17,583 nt of DNA from assembly GCA_023136305.1 (NCBI GenBank), contig JAGLSF010000010.1, positions 1 to 17,583 of the forward strand, given 5' to 3'. Within the stretch, counting starts at the first letter, position 1. Each line of letters opens with the position of its first letter. The notes beneath the pieces were generated by a model. That model ran no database searches and had not been told where the DNA came from. It saw only the letters and a list, made by a program, of their open reading frames with translations. Both the position numbers and the translations under genes were made by a program. Source of the DNA: Spirochaetota bacterium. Its GTDB lineage: Bacteria > Spirochaetota > B62-G9 > DRHN01. Positions 14,767-17,583 of this stretch are shown in pieces.

Positions 14767-14810
14767 TGGTACGGTACCACTAGAATAAACGGGTGTACTG
14801 GGGCTGTCAA
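14767..14810 (-). promoter_or_regulatory. Promoter with palindromic operator for the hydroxylase-pyrB unit
   Basis: TTGACA (14810-14805), a 17-base spacer and TATTCT (14787-14782) on the minus strand form a near-consensus promoter. The perfect palindrome TGGTAC-G-GTACCA (14767-14779) covers the expected transcription start (about 14775), a classic position for repressor binding. The promoter gives an approximately 90-base leader before the large-subunit ATG. Confidence 0.6.
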
Positions 14811-14822
14811 CTGCATAATCAA

Positions 14823-14854
14823 GCGCATGATTCCCTATTGTGAGAATATATGCG
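14823..14854. repeat. Imperfect hairpin downstream of pyrDK
   Basis: GCGCAT...ATGCG with an inner GATTC...GAATA pairing lies between the pyrDK stop and the hydroxylase promoter. The T run that would make it a terminator (ATTTTT) follows on the plus strand only, where no gene reads, so its role is unclear. Confidence 0.25.
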
Positions 14855-14873
14855 ATTTTTCCGGTGATGGCAC

Positions 14874-16757
14874 TCAGGTGGTGTCTGCGACATGATTGAC
14901 CACTGCTGCAGTACCCCCGTCGATCACGGCGCCGCTCTCGTCCATGAAATAGGAACCAAACTCCTTCATGCGCTGCAGATACTGGAAGTCAAACATGGGC
15001 CCCTCCACGCAGACGCGGTCACCTGTGTGGTCAACCGAGCAGCTGCCGCAGATCCCGATACCGCATTTCATCATACGTTCGATGCTTGCCTGGCCATCGA
15101 TTTCCAGCTTTTTTAAAATGGGGATTGATTTCTTGGTGAACAGCTCCGGACCGCACAGAAGTGCATAGTCGGGCCTCGCCTGGCGAATGATCTCTTCGAG
15201 ATGGTCGGTGATCATACCCTTGAGCCCCACAGATCCGTCTTCAGTGCAGTACTGGATCATTTCCCTGTAATCGGGTATACCACGTGCGAGGATCGGGTCG
15301 ATCCAGTCGACCCACTCCCTGCCCTCAGCCCCAAAGAGGAGGGAGACCTTCTTCCCCATGCGCTGGAGCTCAATAGCCGAGAAGAGGAGAGGTGCCGCGC
15401 CGATTCCCCCGCCCACAAGGAGATAATTATCATGGCTGAGATCAAAGCCCTGCCCCAGAGGTCCGAGCAGTCCGAGAGGGTCGCCCGGATTCAGCTGAAA
15501 GATCTTTTCAGAGAAGCATCCTCTCCGCTTGCAGGTGAAGCCTATCAGCCTGCCATCGTAATAGGAGACGGAGTAGGGCTTCTGATTCACCCCTGGAATC
15601 CAGAGCATGTAAAACTGACCCGGCAGGGGTCTTTGTGAGCTCCGTGTCGCCCAAGCGGAGCCGCTGTCGGCCTGGTTATTGCTGAAGAGGGACGCTGCCT
15701 CGAAAAAAATGGTTTGGATCCTGCCGTCCCTGTTCTTCTCTATCATATGTACAGGAAGCACGGTGAAGGGTGAACTGGCACTTTTATGCGTTCCGGTGCT
15801 GCAAGGGGCCTGTGTCTGGTTTTGTGTGCGGTAAAATGCATAGGTTTTGCTGCGATGTGAAAGTCCGATGATCTCTGAGCTGTTCTGCATGTGGTTGTCA
15901 CCGAGGAACTGCCTGATGCCGGCATCTATTTCTCTGAAAATTCCCAGGCCCTTCTGATACACGGCACTGCCGACGCCGTACAGCGAAGCGCCAGCCATGA
16001 GCACCTGCAATGCACTGTCCCCATCAGTGACACCGCCGGTACCGATAATGGGTATCTGTACATTGCGGTACAACTCGTACACGCACTTCACGGTGAGCGG
16101 CAGAATTGCCGTGCCCGAGATGCCGCCCCACAGGTTTCCGAGGAGCGGGGCTGCGGTATTCGTGTTGATGATCATGCCCGGTCCAACGGTATTGATGACG
16201 CACAGTGCATCTGCCCCAGCCTCTTTTGCAGCCTTTGCGACCCTGACGAGGTCCGGTGCGTTGGGGCTCAGCTTTACGATGACCGGCTTGTCGGTCACCT
16301 CCTTGACGATTCGTGTGACATGGGCGGTCTGCTCCTCTGAGTGGGCGAAGGGTGTGCCGAACTCCTCGGATACATTGGGACAGGAGAGGTTGAGCTCGAC
16401 AAAGTCATGGGGAAGCACCTGCAGCTTCTCTGCGATGATGGGAAACTCCTCCTCATGCTCACCATATATGGATATGATAACGGGAAAGTCGGTTGCCACC
16501 CGGCCGTATTGTGCAACGAAGTCGTCTATACCCGGATTGGACAGGCCCACGGCATTTATCAGACCGGCTCCCCAGTCAAATATGACAGGAGAGTTGTGGC
16601 CCTTTCGTTTACGCGGGCCCACAGACTTCGAGGTAACCATTCCTGCCCCCTCCCGGTACACACGGGCCAGTGAGGCCGCCGAAACACCGAGGACTCCCGA
16701 GGCGAGTACCGACCTGTTTTTCAGTTTCACACCGACAAACGTGGCTTCTGTGGTCAT
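14874..16757 (-). CDS. Fused dihydroorotate dehydrogenase: PyrD catalytic domain plus PyrK electron-transfer domain
   Basis: A 627-residue fusion that should oxidise dihydroorotate to orotate with NAD as acceptor. Residues 1-288 are a class 1B PyrD: KSVGPRKRKGH, VGLSNPG, catalytic Cys126 in LNLSCPN, the FMN-binding VKLSPNAPDL, and IIGTGGVTDGDSALQVLMAGA. Residues 289-330 are a low-complexity linker. Residues 331-627 are PyrK: PGQFYMLW and the FAD motif KPYSVS (393-398), GLLGPLGQGF, the NAD-binding GGGIGAAPLLF (449-459), and [2Fe-2S] cysteines 565, 570, 573 and 583 in MKCGIGICGSC...VC. Both halves are normally separate genes. GGGAGGGG precedes the ATG, which lies four bases after the stop of a leader ORF. 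The gene is complete, with its own promoter and attenuator. Confidence 0.92.
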   Translation of the reverse strand: MTTEATFVGVKLKNRSVLASGVLGVSAASLARVYREGAGMVTSKSVGPRKRKGHNSPVIFDWGAGLINAVGLSNPGIDDFVAQYGRVATDFPVIISIYGEHEEEFPIIAEKLQVLPHDFVELNLSCPNVSEEFGTPFAHSEEQTAHVTRIVKEVTDKPVIVKLSPNAPDLVRVAKAAKEAGADALCVINTVGPGMIINTNTAAPLLGNLWGGISGTAILPLTVKCVYELYRNVQIPIIGTGGVTDGDSALQVLMAGASLYGVGSAVYQKGLGIFREIDAGIRQFLGDNHMQNSSEIIGLSHRSKTYAFYRTQNQTQAPCSTGTHKSASSPFTVLPVHMIEKNRDGRIQTIFFEAASLFSNNQADSGSAWATRSSQRPLPGQFYMLWIPGVNQKPYSVSYYDGRLIGFTCKRRGCFSEKIFQLNPGDPLGLLGPLGQGFDLSHDNYLLVGGGIGAAPLLFSAIELQRMGKKVSLLFGAEGREWVDWIDPILARGIPDYREMIQYCTEDGSVGLKGMITDHLEEIIRQARPDYALLCGPELFTKKSIPILKKLEIDGQASIERMMKCGIGICGSCSVDHTGDRVCVEGPMFDFQYLQRMKEFGSYFMDESGAVIDGGTAAVVNHVADTT

Positions 16758-16761
16758 CAGA

Positions 16762-16920
16762 TTATTCCCCTCCCTCTTCTCTTGTTTCTGTGAGACGGTA
16801 AGCTTTATGGTGAGCTGTGGCAGAAGTGTAAAAAAAAAGCTCTCTTCCCAATAGAGAAGAAAGCTCCCTTCGCGGTAAAAGTCCGGGCAATCGACACCGA
16901 TGTCCGTACGATAGCTTCAT
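16762..16920 (-). CDS. Possible leader peptide of pyrDK (52 codons)
   Basis: An open frame begins with ATG at 16920, about three bases after the predicted transcription start, runs through the intrinsic terminator and stops with TAA four bases before the pyrDK ATG. Its start has no ribosome site, so it would be translated as a near-leaderless message. The encoded peptide is basic at the start (MKLSYGHRCRLPG) and has Leu and Phe residues over the U-rich tract. In E. coli pyrBI a 44-codon leader ORF likewise spans the attenuator. A frame this long could arise by chance, so translation is unproven. Confidence 0.35.
   Translation of the reverse strand: MKLSYGHRCRLPGLLPRRELSSLLGRELFFYTSATAHHKAYRLTETREEGGE
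16830..16865 (-). terminator. Attenuator in the pyrDK leader
   Basis: On the minus strand AGCTTTCTTCTC (16865-16854) pairs with GGGAAGAGAGCT (16849-16838) over 12 base pairs, two of them G-T. The loop is TATT, and nine T follow (16838-16830). This is a textbook intrinsic terminator about 75 bases before the pyrDK ATG and after its promoter, so most transcripts should stop unless pairing is prevented. Control by pyrimidine nucleotide level is the natural guess. Confidence 0.75.
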
Positions 16921-16929
16921 TAAAAACAA

Positions 16930-16958
16930 AGTATATCAATGTAAATTATTAGTGTCAA
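16930..16958 (-). promoter_or_regulatory. Consensus promoter of pyrDK
   Basis: A perfect TTGACA (16958-16953), a 17-base spacer and TATACT (16935-16930) on the minus strand, with an A+T-rich spacer. It is the strongest promoter in the window. Transcription would start near 16923. The insertion sequence ends only about 27 bases upstream of the -35 box. Confidence 0.75.
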
Positions 16959-16984
16959 GAAATATTTCCGGGATTACACCATGT

Positions 16985-17039
16985 GGGGACTGGAGACCTT
17001 TGCAAAAATGTTAGGGGTTGGAGACTTGACAAAATCAGG
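16985..17039. repeat. Tandem terminal motif of the insertion sequence
   Basis: GGGGACTGGAGACCTTTGCA and GGGGTTGGAGACTTGACAAA begin 29 bases apart in the same orientation. The second runs into the transposase stop codon (17035-17037). Paired subterminal copies are common transposase-binding sites. Confidence 0.5.
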
Positions 17040-17583
17040 AGAAGGTAGGGGTCAGATAATCTGTGAAACTTAATTTCCCCAGAGGGTTTCCCTTGAGCTC
17101 CAAGCGGCTTTTACCACAAAAGTGCCCAAAGCTTATCTTCCTCAATCGATGATAGATTTGATACGCCTTGATGAAAAACTGGGCATGATAGAATGAAGTA
17201 AAGCCTTTGGTCAATTGATATCGTTCTTCAAACTCCGCTATCGCTCTTTCTACCGGATTCGTCGTCTTGGGAATATCTTTTCTTAATACTGATTGACATA
17301 GTTTGGGGTAGTACTTTTGCAGCATGTCAAAAACCCCCGAGACCGCAGCCGGTGCTCTATCTCTCAGTTTCATTATCTTGAAATATCTCTTTTTCACCTG
17401 CTTTATTTTCTTACTCTGGAACAGAGTTCCTATGCGCTTTGTTAGTCTCTTTTTCCACTCCTCTTCTCCATCATTGGGCAGCGAAACCCGTACAATCCTC
17501 CTCGCATCCCTTCCTGCATGCAGTACACATTGATGATAGATACAATCAGGGAACACCTCCTTCACAATTGTTTCATACCCCAT
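17035..17583 (-). CDS. DDE-type transposase, C-terminal part (5' end outside window)
   Basis: The last 182 codons of a transposase; the ATG at the window edge is not necessarily the start. Visible motifs are FPDCIYHQCVLHAGRDARRI (a His-Cys pattern of the MULE/IS256-like and ISL3-like superfamily) and, near the end, KTTNPVERAIAEFEERYQLT, where TTNxxER carries the catalytic Glu of that superfamily. A YHAQFFIKAYQIYHRLRK helix follows. The family cannot be named more exactly. The gene points toward pyrDK, so read-through into the pyr promoter region is possible. Base composition is more A+T-rich than the flanking genes, consistent with transfer. Confidence 0.8.
   Translation of the reverse strand: MGYETIVKEVFPDCIYHQCVLHAGRDARRIVRVSLPNDGEEEWKKRLTKRIGTLFQSKKIKQVKKRYFKIMKLRDRAPAAVSGVFDMLQKYYPKLCQSVLRKDIPKTTNPVERAIAEFEERYQLTKGFTSFYHAQFFIKAYQIYHRLRKISFGHFCGKSRLELKGNPLGKLSFTDYLTPTFS

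Larger units (their letters stand above)
16985..17583 (-). mobile_element. End of an insertion sequence (other end outside window)
   Basis: The right edge of the window is occupied by a transposase gene of visibly lower G+C than the rest. Two imperfect direct copies of a GGGG(A)(C/T)TGGAGAC...CAAAA motif (16985-17007 and 17014-17034) lie at the inner edge. They are likely the terminal repeat and a second transposase-binding copy. The outer end and any target duplication are not visible, so the boundary is approximate. Confidence 0.6.

Overview
The window (about 17.6 kb) looks like a bacterial chromosome segment of moderately high G+C from a Gram-negative-type, probably anaerobic organism. Evidence is a periplasmic binding protein with a signal peptide, a lipoprotein, a corrinoid protein, a molybdenum hydroxylase and NAD-linked pyrimidine synthesis. 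Promoters are close to the TTGACA-N17-TATAAT consensus. The relaxed lipobox of the 10146-11021 lipoprotein would fit a spirochaete, but the lineage cannot be fixed from the sequence.

Layout. (1) 2-772: the 3' end of carB. (2) 803-5762: a molybdenum-centred block. A divergent P-loop NTPase faces an ABC uptake operon (binding protein, FecCD permease, ATPase) that runs into mocA-like and xdhC-like maturation genes. (3) 5838-8906: a tiny ThiS/MoaD-like sulfur carrier, divergent from a dihydropyrimidinase-type amidohydrolase, then a class III aminotransferase with its own promoter and structured leader. (4) 8931-11021: an unrecognised protein, a shortened corrinoid protein, and a divergent WHy/LEA-type lipoprotein. 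(5) 11099-16958, all minus strand: a fused PyrD-PyrK dihydroorotate dehydrogenase behind a consensus promoter and a leader attenuator; then a separate promoter with a palindromic operator for the molybdenum hydroxylase large and FAD subunits; then pyrB, overlapping the FAD gene. (6) 16985-17583: the end of an insertion sequence with a transposase C-terminus.

How the genes fit together. carB, pyrB and pyrDK supply pyrimidine synthesis and look intact. The ABC transporter (likely molybdate or tungstate), MocA, XdhC and the hydroxylase subunits would form and load a molybdenum hydroxylase. With the dihydropyrimidinase-like enzyme this suggests purine, pyrimidine or hydantoin breakdown. That pathway reading is inference.

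The most striking feature is damage. Five genes (permease, aminotransferase, corrinoid protein, hydroxylase FAD subunit, hydroxylase large subunit) each seem to lack one internal block of roughly 65-100 codons while the reading frame continues. The aminotransferase also has a frameshift at a run of eight G, and the binding protein has an in-frame amber codon. Pyrimidine synthesis genes are spared. Either the accessory Mo pathway is decaying or the assembly has dropped pieces; reads would decide. The second highlight is the pyrDK leader: promoter, 52-codon leader ORF and strong intrinsic terminator, in an arrangement like enterobacterial pyrBI attenuation.

No gene-free stretch exceeds 300 bases. 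No tRNA, rRNA or CRISPR was seen.
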